The notes: generated by a model not told the origin, from the sequence alone. 36,902 nt of DNA from CAYVUI01 sp964454745 (GCA_964454745.1 CAYVUI010000032.1:1-36902); one strand, 5' to 3'; positions 25,406-33,687 are shown, counted from the first letter of the stretch. A program made the numbers and translations.

Positions 25406-27658
25406 ATGAACTTCGATACGATCCACAACCCTGTCAAAATGATCCTGATCACCCTGGCGGTCCTGTCGACCGCACTCTTTGCCGTCTCTACGCGGATCAC
25501 CACGCACCAGACCGCCGAACAGTTCTTAAAAGGCGAAACCGAGAATGTCATCGTCGACTCCGAGGGCCTCTTCCATCTCGCGCGAAAGAACGAAGTGACC
25601 GACCTCGAGTCGTACACCAACATCTGGGTCATCAATACCGTCATCGCCGGCCCGGACGATTCCTTCTATCTCGGCACCAGCCCTAACGGGATCATCCTGC
25701 AATACAAAGATGAAAAACTCACCCCCGTATATCCTCAGGATGCCAAACTTGAAACCGAAGACAACCATACAACCGAAACACAGGCCGTCCCGACCAACGA
25801 GCATGTCTTCGCGATGTCGCTGCAAAAAGACGGTTCGCTGCTGGCGGCGGTCAGCGGCTCCAACCCCCGCCTGATCGAAATCAAAAACGGCAAGACAAAG
25901 GTCACACGCACCTTCGAGGATATTACGTATGTCTTCGCGATGACCACCGCGCCGGACGGTTCGCTGCTGCTGGCCGCCGGTCCCGAAGGTCGCATCCTGA
26001 AGATGACCGATCCCGCCTCGCACCCCAAAACCGTCTTTGCTTCCGAAGACAACAACTTTTTGTCTCTCGCGATGGGCGATGAATTCCTCTATGCCGGAAC
26101 CGATCAGCGAGGCCTGGTCTACAAGATCAACCTCGACACCGGCCAGGCAATGGTCCTCTTCGATGCGCCCCAGGAAGAGATCACCGCACTGGTCCTGGCC
26201 CAAAACGGGGCGCTCTATGCCGCCGCCACTTCCGCGGCCACGGCGAAAAACCTCGAAGAGCCCAAGAGCATCTCCATGGCGAAGATGCCCGGCATGACAC
26301 CCACGCCCATGACCACCGAACTGGATAAAAATGGAGCCGAACCCGGAGAAACCAAGGCGGAAGAAGCCGTCAAGATGAACCAGATGCCAGGCGGTCCCGG
26401 CGGCTCAACCCCTCCGGGGATGCCCAAGCGGCCCAGCGGTCCCGACCGCGGCATCGCCCCCGACTCGGACAGCCATATCTACCGCATCGATCCGACCGGA
26501 TATGTCACCGACGTCTTCAAGGAATCCGCCGTTTTCTTCGCGATGAGCGTAGAGGACGAACGGCTCCTGCTCGCGACCGGAAACAGTGGCCGGCTCTTCT
26601 CCATCGACCCGGCCACCCAGCAGCAACGGCTCGCCCACGAAGACCCCAAGGCGGCCCAGCTTACCGCACTGGCCGTCACCTCTGACCGGACCGCAGTCGC
26701 GGCCTCAAACCCGCCGCGGCTGATCGTTCTCGAACGCAGCTTCGCATCAGAGGGCACGTACATCTCCGAAATGATCGACGCCTCCCAGCCGGCACGATGG
26801 GGCACGTTTAAAATCCGCGCCGACCAGCCGACCTCGACCCAGGTCACCGTTTCCACGCGAAGCGGCAATATCGAAGACCCCAACGACTCGGCCTTCTCGC
26901 CGTGGACCGACGCGACACCGATCACCGACTCGATCGAAATGCTCTGCCCGGTCGGACGTTTTTGCCAGTACAAGGTCACACTCAAGACCGAGAACCCCGA
27001 CCGGTCGCCGCAGATCAAGCAGATCGATGTTTCTTCGCTGGTCCCGAACCTGCCGCCGAAGGTAACCTCGCTCGCGGCGAGCCTCATGGGTGACAACCCG
27101 CAGAAAAAGGGCGTGTACAATGTCCAGTTCGAGGCCCAGGACGGCAACAGCGACACCCTCAACTACACCCTCGAGATCCGCCGGATCAATACTTTGCCCT
27201 GGATTCTGCTAAAGGACGACCTCGCAGAGGCAAATTATGAATGGGACTCGAAAACCGTGCCCGACGGCAGGTATCAGCTTCGCGCTACGGCCGATGATAA
27301 AAAGAGCAACTCGCAGACGACCTGGCTGACCGGCTCGCGGATCAGTGAGCCGATCACGGTAGACAACACCCCGCCGCAGATCCTCAAGCACTCGATCACG
27401 ATGGAGGGGCAAAAGGCCATCGTCTCGCTGCACGTCAGCGATCAGCTTACCCCGATCACCGCGCTGGAATTTACCGTCAACAGTTCCACCGAGTGGATCG
27501 CCACGCTGCCCGAGGATATGCTTTTTGATACCAAAAGCGAGATGATCACCTTCATCACCAACGAGCTCGACCCCGGGGCACACATCATCACCATCCGCGT
27601 AACCGATTCCAGCGGCAACACCCGGTACGAATCCTGGCAGGTCACCGTAGAAAAATGA
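25406..27658 (+). CDS. Membrane-anchored or secreted beta-propeller protein with C-terminal beta-sandwich domains
   Basis: From the ATG at 25406, chosen for its GAGGGA site, the product has 750 residues; an ATG at 25394 overlapping the upstream stop (ATGA) is the alternative. A hydrophobic segment near residues 10-28 is a signal or anchor. About seven repeats with the pattern hydrophobic-AMxxxxDGSLLxAxxxxGRIxxI (VFAMSLQKDGSLLAAV, VFAMTTAPDGSLLLAAG, FLSLAMGDEFLYAGT, VFFAMSVEDERLLLATG) suggest a beta-propeller. The fifth repeat is broken by a Met/Pro/Gly-rich insert (about 283-353). The last 300 residues contain PPKVTSLAAS and DNTPPQILKHS linkers of Ig/FnIII-like domains. Function unknown. Its stop overlaps the fumarase start by ATGA, so the two are coupled. 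Confidence 0.75.
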   Translation: MNFDTIHNPVKMILITLAVLSTALFAVSTRITTHQTAEQFLKGETENVIVDSEGLFHLARKNEVTDLESYTNIWVINTVIAGPDDSFYLGTSPNGIILQYKDEKLTPVYPQDAKLETEDNHTTETQAVPTNEHVFAMSLQKDGSLLAAVSGSNPRLIEIKNGKTKVTRTFEDITYVFAMTTAPDGSLLLAAGPEGRILKMTDPASHPKTVFASEDNNFLSLAMGDEFLYAGTDQRGLVYKINLDTGQAMVLFDAPQEEITALVLAQNGALYAAATSAATAKNLEEPKSISMAKMPGMTPTPMTTELDKNGAEPGETKAEEAVKMNQMPGGPGGSTPPGMPKRPSGPDRGIAPDSDSHIYRIDPTGYVTDVFKESAVFFAMSVEDERLLLATGNSGRLFSIDPATQQQRLAHEDPKAAQLTALAVTSDRTAVAASNPPRLIVLERSFASEGTYISEMIDASQPARWGTFKIRADQPTSTQVTVSTRSGNIEDPNDSAFSPWTDATPITDSIEMLCPVGRFCQYKVTLKTENPDRSPQIKQIDVSSLVPNLPPKVTSLAASLMGDNPQKKGVYNVQFEAQDGNSDTLNYTLEIRRINTLPWILLKDDLAEANYEWDSKTVPDGRYQLRATADDKKSNSQTTWLTGSRISEPITVDNTPPQILKHSITMEGQKAIVSLHVSDQLTPITALEFTVNSSTEWIATLPEDMLFDTKSEMITFITNELDPGAHIITIRVTDSSGNTRYESWQVTVEK

Positions 27659-28518
27659 GGACCGTAAAGCCAAGCGAAATCATAGACGCCCTTTGCAACC
27701 TGTGTGGGCAGATTACGCACAAGCTGCCGGACGATGTCCTCGCGGCCCTGAAAAATGCGCAAAAGGCGGAAACCAACCCCCGCGCGCAGAACATCCTCGC
27801 ACAGCTCATCGAAAACGCCGCCCTCGCAGACGAAAAATCCATCCCCCTGTGCCAGGATACCGGGCTGGCCATCGTCTTTGCCGAGATCGGCCAGGATATT
27901 GCCATTGAGAAAGACCCGGACAATCCCGATCAGACCGTAAGCGATATCATAAATCAAGGCATCGCGCAGGGATACGAAAAAGGATTCCTTCGCAAAAGCG
28001 TTGTTGAAGAGCCGCTAAAGGACCGAAAAAACACCCAGACCAACACGCCCGCGGTTATCCACCAGCGGATCGTGCCCGGCGACAAACTTACCCTGCACCT
28101 GATGGCCAAGGGCGGCGGCTGCGAGAATAAGAGCCGGTTCAAAATGTTCAACCCTACCGAAACGATGGAGAATGTATGCGAATGGATCGTTCAGGTCGTT
28201 AAAGACGCCGGGGCCAATGCCTGCCCGCCGTTCGTGGTCGGCGTCGGCATCGGCGGCAGCTTTGAGCAGTCCGCGATTCTCAGTAAACAGTCGCTTTTGA
28301 ACAATATCTCCGAGAAGCACCCGGATGCGTTCTACGCACAGATGGAATCGTTCCTTTTGTCACAAATTAATCGCACCGGCCTCGGGCCCCAGGGCCTCGG
28401 CGGCGACACAACCGCACTGGCGGTGCATATCAAAACCGCGCCGTGTCACATCGCCTCGCTGCCGGTTTCCGTGAATATCGAATGCCACTCCCACCGCCAC
28501 GCAACCATTATCCTGTAA
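27655..28518 (+). CDS. Class I fumarate hydratase / tartrate dehydratase, alpha subunit
   Basis: A 287-residue, 4Fe-4S-dependent hydratase alpha subunit that would interconvert fumarate and malate in the TCA cycle (or act on tartrate) together with a beta subunit. Visible signatures are PLCQDTGLAIVF (Cys66), GGGCENKSRFKMFNPTE (153-169), NACPPFVVGVGIGGSFE (Cys190) and NIECHSHRHA (Cys277). The three cysteines are the expected cluster ligands. The start overlaps the stop of the propeller gene (ATGA). The usual next gene, the beta subunit, is absent: the next CDS is on the other strand after 302 bases. A single-chain FumA/FumB would be about 550 residues. Either the beta subunit lies elsewhere or this paralogue has another partner. 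Confidence 0.93.
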   Translation: MRTVKPSEIIDALCNLCGQITHKLPDDVLAALKNAQKAETNPRAQNILAQLIENAALADEKSIPLCQDTGLAIVFAEIGQDIAIEKDPDNPDQTVSDIINQGIAQGYEKGFLRKSVVEEPLKDRKNTQTNTPAVIHQRIVPGDKLTLHLMAKGGGCENKSRFKMFNPTETMENVCEWIVQVVKDAGANACPPFVVGVGIGGSFEQSAILSKQSLLNNISEKHPDAFYAQMESFLLSQINRTGLGPQGLGGDTTALAVHIKTAPCHIASLPVSVNIECHSHRHATIIL

Positions 28519-28820
28519 CCCGTTTTGCCGTAGCGAATGTCTTTTAATTCCTTCATGGTGAGTATTTTTTTACCATAAAGCTCATGAAGAACAGGAAGAG
28601 AAGTTCCCTGCAGGCATCAGACCCCTTTCATTCCCGTTCCCTTTTATCATGGCCCAAATTGTAATCGAAACAAAGAGAGATGAAAAGGAAATTTATAGAT
28701 ACAATTTTCGCAGGGTGGTCTGCCTGTCGCACCGCAGCTTCAGCGAGGGGGGGCACCTACCATTAATCTGAAATTCCTATCCTCAGCCACACGGATGTAT
28801 TTTTGAGGAAGACATGTATA
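28519..28820. other. Intergenic 302 bases with a dispersed repeat
   Basis: Holds repeat copy A (28541-28600), a GC-rich palindrome-prone segment at 28715-28749 and otherwise AT-rich DNA. An open frame of 40 codons (28649-28771) has no ribosome site or recognisable product. No terminator with a clean U tract was seen after the fumarase gene. Confidence 0.6.
28541..28600 (+). repeat. Dispersed TTCATGGTGA repeat, copy A
   Basis: Contains TTCCTTCATGGTGAGTAT, a T-rich centre, TACCATAAAG and then CATGAAG-type half-repeats. It has the same layout as copies B and C, with an imperfect inverted repeat around the T-rich centre. Confidence 0.75.
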
Positions 28821-29285
28821 TTACGTATTTGAATCCAAATCCGCAAGTATTTCATAAACAGTCTTGCGTTTTTCCTTATCGGTCATGCCGTCCCATTTTC
28901 CATGCGTAACATCAGGGACTTCGTCTTCCTTGATGAATTTTGGAGGATCGAATGGACCGTAATCAATAAAAGTGTTGCTACATAATGGGCAAATTAAAAA
29001 GCCGGTCATGTCATATTGGCTACCATCGGGAGCTTTGTCACAAATCCTACCAAAGACATGACTAAATTTTCGAGCAATTTCAATAGGATCAAGATTTGAT
29101 TTTATATAGTATTCTTCAACAATATCTCCAACTTCATCAAAAACTGTATCATTCAACCATGATACTTTTGCTGGAATTAATTCTTTTCTGCTTCTTAGTA
29201 TTCGCATACCATCAGCGTCATCAGCAATAAATTCAAATGATGCTTTACATTTTAAACATTTTGCCCAAAATACTGGTATCAACAT
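28821..29285 (-). CDS. Hypothetical small zinc-ribbon-like protein, AT-rich
   Basis: From the ATG at 29285 (GGAG site 5 bases before; an in-frame start at 29306 is less supported) the product has 154 residues. Two CxxC knuckles, Cys10/Cys13 (KCLKC) and Cys99/Cys102 (ICPLCS), could bind one zinc ion. Between them is a mixed acidic helix-rich region (DIVEEYYIKSNLDPIEIARKF). It is not a family I recognise. Base composition is much more AT-rich than the neighbouring fumarase and rsmA genes, and dispersed repeats lie on both sides (copies A and D), suggesting a recently acquired gene. There is no signal peptide, so it is probably cytoplasmic. Immunity, regulator and general metal-binding roles are all open. 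Confidence 0.65.
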   Translation of the reverse strand: MLIPVFWAKCLKCKASFEFIADDADGMRILRSRKELIPAKVSWLNDTVFDEVGDIVEEYYIKSNLDPIEIARKFSHVFGRICDKAPDGSQYDMTGFLICPLCSNTFIDYGPFDPPKFIKEDEVPDVTHGKWDGMTDKEKRKTVYEILADLDSNT

Positions 29286-29372
29286 ATTATCTCCAGAAAG
29301 GAACAACCATCTGAGGGCTTAATATATCACCGTAATTATAAAAAATAGTCACGTAGATAAAATCAATTATAA

Positions 29373-29425
29373 TCTTCAAGAACTTCAATTCCTTCCTGGT
29401 AAAAGAAATTCAACATGAAAAGGAT
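29373..29425 (+). repeat. Dispersed TTCATGGTGA repeat, degenerate copy D
   Basis: Shares ACTTCAATTCCTTC with copies B and C, then CTGGTA where the others have ATGGTG, and a shortened second half with CAACATGAAAAGG. It is the weakest of the four copies. Confidence 0.5.
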
Positions 29426-29430
29426 AAATC

Positions 29431-30327
29431 TCACTCCCGAATCGGCCCGACCTCCTGGCTGCACAAATTCGCCATCGAAACAAATCCCTCGACCTCTACT
29501 TCCTCAGCCCGGCAGTGCGGATCCACGAAAGACTCCTCAAAAATCCGCCCCCAGTCGTGAATCTTCGCCAGCGGCCCCTCCGTAAACTTCGTACACGCCT
29601 TTAGCATCTTGCGCCGGTGCCCGATGAACAGCCCCACCACCTCGCGAAGCATCAAAATATCCTTCACCTGCCCGGCCCTTTTCTCGTCCCGCTCATACGC
29701 CACCATCGCGGAATCCACCGCCGGCCGCGGCCAGAACACACCCGGCCCGAGCTTGTGGAACACATGCACGTGCCCCGTCGCCGCCATCAGGATGCTCATC
29801 GTACCGTAATCCCTGCCGCCCGGCCCCGCCTCCATACGCAGGCCGACCTCTTTTTGCACCGTAACATACATCGCCGCCGCACGAATCGGCCCGGTAATCA
29901 GGTTCACCATCACCGGCGTGGACACATTATACGGCAGATTCGCCACCAGAAGCACCCGGCCGCCAAGCTGCTCTTTCGCCGCCGCAATCGCCGCGGTCCA
30001 TTCATGGTTAAGCACAGACTTGCTCTCAAGCGCATCGCCCTGGATGATCGTAACGTTGCGCTTGTCCTTGAGCTGATTCTGCGCGATCTTCGCAAGCGTA
30101 GTATCGAATTCGACTGAAATGACACGGTCCGCAACCTCCGCGAGGCCCTCGGTCAAAGACCCCGTCCCGGGCCCGACCTCCACAACCACATCCCCCGGGC
30201 GGATTTTCGCCTTGTCGATCAGCAGGCGGATCAGGTTCAGGTCGATTAAAAAGTGCTGGCCCAGCCGCTTATTCGGCGACACCCCCGCACTGCCCAGCAA
30301 CCGCTCAATCGTCTGCTTGGTCTGCAT
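29431..30327 (-). CDS. rsmA: 16S rRNA (adenine1518/1519-N6)-dimethyltransferase
   Basis: RsmA (KsgA) uses SAM to dimethylate two adjacent adenines in helix 45 of 16S rRNA during 30S assembly. The 298-residue product starts KRLGQHFLIDLNLI (20-33), followed by the SAM motif I VEVGPGTGSLT (49-59), EFD at motif II and the catalytic NLPYNVSTPV (130-139). The C-terminal domain (GHRRKMLKA) is as in the family. It lies downstream of pdxA and overlaps it by 23 bases on the same strand, the pdxA-rsmA order known from E. coli, so coupled translation is likely. Confidence 0.95.
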   Translation of the reverse strand: MQTKQTIERLLGSAGVSPNKRLGQHFLIDLNLIRLLIDKAKIRPGDVVVEVGPGTGSLTEGLAEVADRVISVEFDTTLAKIAQNQLKDKRNVTIIQGDALESKSVLNHEWTAAIAAAKEQLGGRVLLVANLPYNVSTPVMVNLITGPIRAAAMYVTVQKEVGLRMEAGPGGRDYGTMSILMAATGHVHVFHKLGPGVFWPRPAVDSAMVAYERDEKRAGQVKDILMLREVVGLFIGHRRKMLKACTKFTEGPLAKIHDWGRIFEESFVDPHCRAEEVEVEGFVSMANLCSQEVGPIRE

Positions 30328-31378
30328 CTTTTCTGCCCACCTGTCCGGTTACCATCCTCCGCCTTGCGGCCATCTCCACCGCAACGCGAATCGCCGACTT
30401 CATGCTCGACGGGTTGGCCACGCCCTTGCCCGCGATGTCAAACGCGGTGCCGTGCGCCGGCGAAGTGCGAATAATCGGAATCCCAATCGTGACATTGACC
30501 GCCTCATTAAACGCCAGCAGCTTGATCGGGATCAGCCCCTGGTCGTGATACATCGCCACCACGCCGTCAAATTCGCCCTGCATCGCCCGCACGAACATTG
30601 TATCAGCCGGGTACGGCCCGCTGCAGTTGATCCCCACCTCCTGGGCCATCAAAATCGCCGGGGCGATAATCCGTATCTCCTCGTCGCCGAACTGGCCGGA
30701 CTCCCCGGCGTGGGGATTTAGCCCCGCAACGCCGATTTTGGGCTTGGCAATCCCGAAAAATTCCTTCAACGCCTCATTGAGCAGGTCAATCGGCTCAAAA
30801 ACACAGCCGATCGTAAACTTATTGCGTATATCGAATAATCCCTCATGGATCGTCGCCAGGGCCATTTTCAGCTCGCCCGCTACGAACATCATAATCTTCC
30901 GCGGGCTCTTGGTCCGGTCCGCCAGCAGCTCGGTATGCCCCGGCCACGGCGCCCCGGCCATCTGCCAGCTCTTCTTGCTGATCGGCGCCGTCACCACCGC
31001 ATCCAAAACCCCCCGCTGGGCGTCATCAATCGCATCCACACAAAACCGTACCGACGCCTCACCGGCCGCCTTTTGCGGACTGTGCAGGTGCGCCGGGCAC
31101 GAAAATTCATCGTAATCGGCCACCAGCACATGCCGAGGGAAGTCCCGGCTGACCTTCTCATGCTGAACACGCATCCAGAACGGGTCCATCTCGACCATAT
31201 CCGCCGCGTACTCGAGGTGCTCATCAATTCCGTACACGATAAAACGACCGAGTTTACGTATTAGCGGATCGCTTAATGCCTTAATCACGATCTCCGGACC
31301 GATCCCCCCGGGGTCGCCCATCGAGATCCCGATTACGGGCTTATCGCCATTAACATATTGAGGGTGTTTATCTGCCAT
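30305..31378 (-). CDS. pdxA: 4-hydroxythreonine-4-phosphate dehydrogenase
   Basis: PdxA oxidises 4-phosphohydroxy-L-threonine with NAD+ in the DXP-dependent vitamin B6 pathway. The 357-residue protein opens ISMGDPGGIGPEI (18-30), the family's N-terminal hallmark. WPGHTELLA holds one metal-ligand His, and YHDQGLIPIKLLAF holds a second. The end GTAFDIAGKGVANPSSM matches the family's C-terminal signature. A homologue group (PdxA2-like enzymes acting on threonate) shares these motifs, and no pdxJ is in the window to settle it. Weak AGGT ribosome site. It overlaps rsmA by 23 bases. Confidence 0.94.
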   Translation of the reverse strand: MADKHPQYVNGDKPVIGISMGDPGGIGPEIVIKALSDPLIRKLGRFIVYGIDEHLEYAADMVEMDPFWMRVQHEKVSRDFPRHVLVADYDEFSCPAHLHSPQKAAGEASVRFCVDAIDDAQRGVLDAVVTAPISKKSWQMAGAPWPGHTELLADRTKSPRKIMMFVAGELKMALATIHEGLFDIRNKFTIGCVFEPIDLLNEALKEFFGIAKPKIGVAGLNPHAGESGQFGDEEIRIIAPAILMAQEVGINCSGPYPADTMFVRAMQGEFDGVVAMYHDQGLIPIKLLAFNEAVNVTIGIPIIRTSPAHGTAFDIAGKGVANPSSMKSAIRVAVEMAARRRMVTGQVGRKDADQADD

Positions 31379-31444
31379 ATACCTGTGTCATCGGCTGTTT
31401 GGTTATTCTCATTTTTGAAAACCGGCTTTTTCTGTCTTTTTTCT

Positions 31445-31473
31445 ATTGTAAACGGGATCGGCCGGTGTGAAAG
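31445..31473 (-). promoter_or_regulatory. Possible promoter of pdxA-rsmA
   Basis: On the minus strand, CTTTCA, a 17-base spacer and TACAAT (31450-31445). The -10 is good and the -35 is poor. The leader would be about 60 bases. Confidence 0.4.
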
Positions 31474-31494
31474 CAGAAAAAACGCTTTTTTCGG

Positions 31495-32121
31495 TTAAAA
31501 ACCGCACTCTCTTAGCTTTTCAAGCGTCAATCCCCCATTGGTTGAAAGCTTTTTGAGCTGTTTCTGGATCACTTTGCAGACAATGTCTGTCTCGATATTT
31601 ACGGTCATCTGCTCTCGCAGTTCATTCCAGGTCGTTTTTTTCAGCGTCTCCGGGATCAGGGCGATGGTAAAGGTATTGCCCTGCATCCGCGCGATCGTCA
31701 GGCTGATGCCGTCCATCGCGACCGATCCTTTCTCGACCATCTGGTCCAGTATCTCGGGCTCCGCAGTGAAGGTGTACTCGGCAAACTGTCCCTTCCGGGT
31801 AATCCGGGTAAGCTTGCCCGTGCCGTCCACGTGCCCCTGTACGATGTGGCCCCCGAAGCGGCCGTCTGCTGGCATGGCACGTTCGATATTGACTTTCTTG
31901 CCGGCCCCGGAGCTGGAAAGCGTGCTTCTGCTTATGGTTTCAGGACTTACGTCAAAATCCACGTTTGAGCCCGTCACTTTGACCGCCGTCAGGCACACAC
32001 CGTTTACCGCAACGCTGTCGCCAAGGGCGATCTCCTGGGCGAAGGGCGCGATCTCGACGCAGACCTTCCCGCCGCCGATCGACTGCACCGTGCCGACATA
32101 TTCGATAATCCCGGTAAACAT
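31495..32121 (-). CDS. ribE: Riboflavin synthase, alpha chain
   Basis: The enzyme dismutates two 6,7-dimethyl-8-ribityllumazine molecules into riboflavin and its pyrimidine precursor. The start at 32121 is set by the invariant N-terminus MFTGIIEYVGTV and a GGAAAAAG site, giving 208 residues, the usual length. Two tandem lumazine-binding domains are visible: the first carries VAVNGVCLTA, and the second begins near GGHIVQGHVDGTGKL (about 101-115) and carries VAMDGISLTIA. The gene ends AT-rich, has its own promoter overlapping the 3' end of the DUF1080 gene, and precedes pdxA by 116 bases. No other rib genes are nearby. Called ribE here; ribC is used in some species. Confidence 0.95.
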   Translation of the reverse strand: MFTGIIEYVGTVQSIGGGKVCVEIAPFAQEIALGDSVAVNGVCLTAVKVTGSNVDFDVSPETISRSTLSSSGAGKKVNIERAMPADGRFGGHIVQGHVDGTGKLTRITRKGQFAEYTFTAEPEILDQMVEKGSVAMDGISLTIARMQGNTFTIALIPETLKKTTWNELREQMTVNIETDIVCKVIQKQLKKLSTNGGLTLEKLRECGF

Positions 32122-32152
32122 GATCTTTTTCCAAAAGTGTGGCTGTCTATCT

Positions 32153-32180
32153 ATTATATATACGAAAAAATCAAAGTCAT
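32153..32180 (-). promoter_or_regulatory. Predicted promoter of ribE
   Basis: On the minus strand, ATGACT (32180-32175), a 16-base spacer and a perfect TATAAT (32158-32153). It overlaps the last codon of the upstream lipoprotein gene. Confidence 0.55.
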
Positions 32181-32968
32181 TGCGATATCTGGATGTCATA
32201 CGTCTGAATATCGGGCAGCTCAACCACCCAGATATTGCGAAAACGCACCAAGTCGCTGTGGTCCTGGAGTACAATCGGCAGCTTGTCGGGGTGAACTTTG
32301 TAGAGTGCCGAGGTCTTGTGTGCCGTCGCCCCCTGGATCTCGACGTTATCCTGGATCACAACCCCGTTGTGCAGCACGGTCATTCGGCCGGGGCGATTCA
32401 GTGAGCCATCCTCATTAAACCGCGGCCGGCGGAAGATAATATCATAACTTTGCCAGTGGCCCGGAGCCCGGCTGACGTTAAACATCGGTGGATACTGGCC
32501 GTAGATCGCGCCTGCCTGGCCGTCCGGGTAGGTCGTATTATCAAAGCAATCGAGTACCTGGACCTCGTAATTGCTCATCAGGAATACGCCGCTGTTGCCG
32601 CGCTTTTGCCCGGTGCCCTCGACCTCAATCGGGGCGGACCACTCGATATGGAGCTGGCAGTCGCCAAATCCTTTTTTCGTTCGGATCGCACCGGTGCCGG
32701 GTTTTACCTGTATGGCATCGCCGGTTATGTCCCATTGTACCGGACCGCCTTTGCTGTTCTGCCACTGGTCAAAGCCGGTTCCGTCAAACAGTACGACCGC
32801 GTTGGCCGGGGGGGCACTGTCCGTTATTCCGGGTGTGACCACCGGCGGCTGGGGCCGTGCCATATCGTGTACTTTCCAGCCGGATTCCATCCTCTGCTGC
32901 TCCTGGCAGCCGCAAAGCACAATAATTGCGAGTAATCCAAAGACGCAAATGTATCTTTGACATGTCAT
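32177..32968 (-). CDS. DUF1080 (3-keto-disaccharide hydrolase-like) lipoprotein
   Basis: A 263-residue lipoprotein: a hydrophobic signal (9-19) with lipobox LCGC puts the lipidated Cys at 21, so it should be anchored in the envelope. The mature part has the DUF1080 pattern. VVLFDGTGFDQWQN (58-71) is the conserved opening. WDITGDAIQVKPGTGAIRTKKGFGDCQLHIEW follows, then GNSGVFLM...YEVQVLD, GAIYGQYPP and a final LQDHSDLVRFRNIWV. These are the family's jelly-roll (concanavalin-like) strands. Some members hydrolyse 3-keto sugars, and planctomycetes carry many copies. GGGAG precedes the ATG by 8 bases. Confidence 0.92.
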   Translation of the reverse strand: MTCQRYICVFGLLAIIVLCGCQEQQRMESGWKVHDMARPQPPVVTPGITDSAPPANAVVLFDGTGFDQWQNSKGGPVQWDITGDAIQVKPGTGAIRTKKGFGDCQLHIEWSAPIEVEGTGQKRGNSGVFLMSNYEVQVLDCFDNTTYPDGQAGAIYGQYPPMFNVSRAPGHWQSYDIIFRRPRFNEDGSLNRPGRMTVLHNGVVIQDNVEIQGATAHKTSALYKVHPDKLPIVLQDHSDLVRFRNIWVVELPDIQTYDIQISQ

Positions 32969-33021
32969 GATCGATCTCCCGGATTATTACCATTTTTTCG
33001 TCCGCGGGGCATAAGAGATGT

Positions 33022-33049
33022 ATTGTAACGGCAATTTTGGGAAATGCAA
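33022..33049 (-). promoter_or_regulatory. Predicted promoter of the DUF1080 lipoprotein gene
   Basis: On the minus strand, TTGCAT (33049-33044), a 16-base spacer and TACAAT (33027-33022). Confidence 0.6.
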
Positions 33050-33079
33050 TCGGGGTTTTACCGCGAAATGAGCGCAAAA

Positions 33080-33102
33080 GACGAGCTGACCCGCTCGTCA
33101 GC
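33080..33102. other. Two mutually exclusive hairpins downstream of the PilZ gene
   Basis: GACGAGC (33080-33086) pairs perfectly with GCTCGTC (33093-33099), while GCTGAC (33085-33090) pairs with GTCAGC (33097-33102). On the minus strand the first is followed by TTTT, so it may be a weak terminator for the PilZ transcript. Confidence 0.4.
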
Positions 33103-33176
33103 AGATCAGCCCTTTATATGATTAGCCCGCTCCGTTAGGGGAGCACGGGGATCCCACGTGTTTCGGGCGTGTCTTC

Positions 33177-33494
33177 TTACCCGAAGTGTACCGCCATGCC
33201 GATGGTCGCGCCTTCGAGCATGTTGTTTCGTTCAACCCGAACGACCTTGCCGGTCTTGATCCGGGCGTACTGGCCTTTTTGACGCGCAAGGCTCATCGTG
33301 CGGGGGAAGTTGATCTCCACCTCGTGGCCGGTGCGAATCGGCGTAGTCATGGGCATATTCACCATAACGCCGGATTTGCTGATATTGACGCTGCGGCCGT
33401 TGAAAAAGCGATTGGCCTCGGGCAGCCAGACGCTGACCGGCCAACTGAGATCTGAGCGGGTGTCTCTTCTTTTCTCGACTACCTGTGTTTCCAT
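33177..33494 (-). CDS. PilZ-domain protein
   Basis: From the ATG at 33494 (GGAG 7 bases upstream; an in-frame start at 33584 would add 30 hydrophobic/basic residues) the product is a single PilZ domain of 105 residues. The c-di-GMP-binding signature is complete: RRDTR at 9-13 (RxxxR) and NISKSG at 37-42 (NxSxxG). It is probably cytoplasmic and a receptor or adaptor that controls motility, adhesion or matrix in response to c-di-GMP. No diguanylate cyclase is in the window. A prepilin-like gene lies divergently 228 bases away, which could be meaningful but is not proof. Confidence 0.9.
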   Translation of the reverse strand: METQVVEKRRDTRSDLSWPVSVWLPEANRFFNGRSVNISKSGVMVNMPMTTPIRTGHEVEINFPRTMSLARQKGQYARIKTGKVVRVERNNMLEGATIGMAVHFG

Positions 33495-33659
33495 TTCGTA
33501 TCTCCGTAAAATTAGGTAATAACGTATCCTACGATAAATGTATCGGAGATGTGAATATAGGTAGATTAGAGAAAATGGGGCCAATAGGGTGTTTTTTTAC
33601 GAAATTTCCGGCTGGATTGCCTGGGGGGTGAATGTGCCCAATATTATCGGGCATGGGAA

Positions 33660-33687
33660 TTGACAAAAGCAAAAAAATACCTACAAT
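33660..33687 (+). promoter_or_regulatory. Strong predicted promoter of the prepilin-like gene
   Basis: TTGACA (33660-33665), a perfect -35, a 16-base spacer and TACAAT (33682-33687). Transcription would start about 30 bases before the ATG at 33723. Confidence 0.7.

Noticed and set aside
28649..28771. 40-codon open frame
   Set aside because: No ribosome site or known product, and it overlaps a repeat-like segment.
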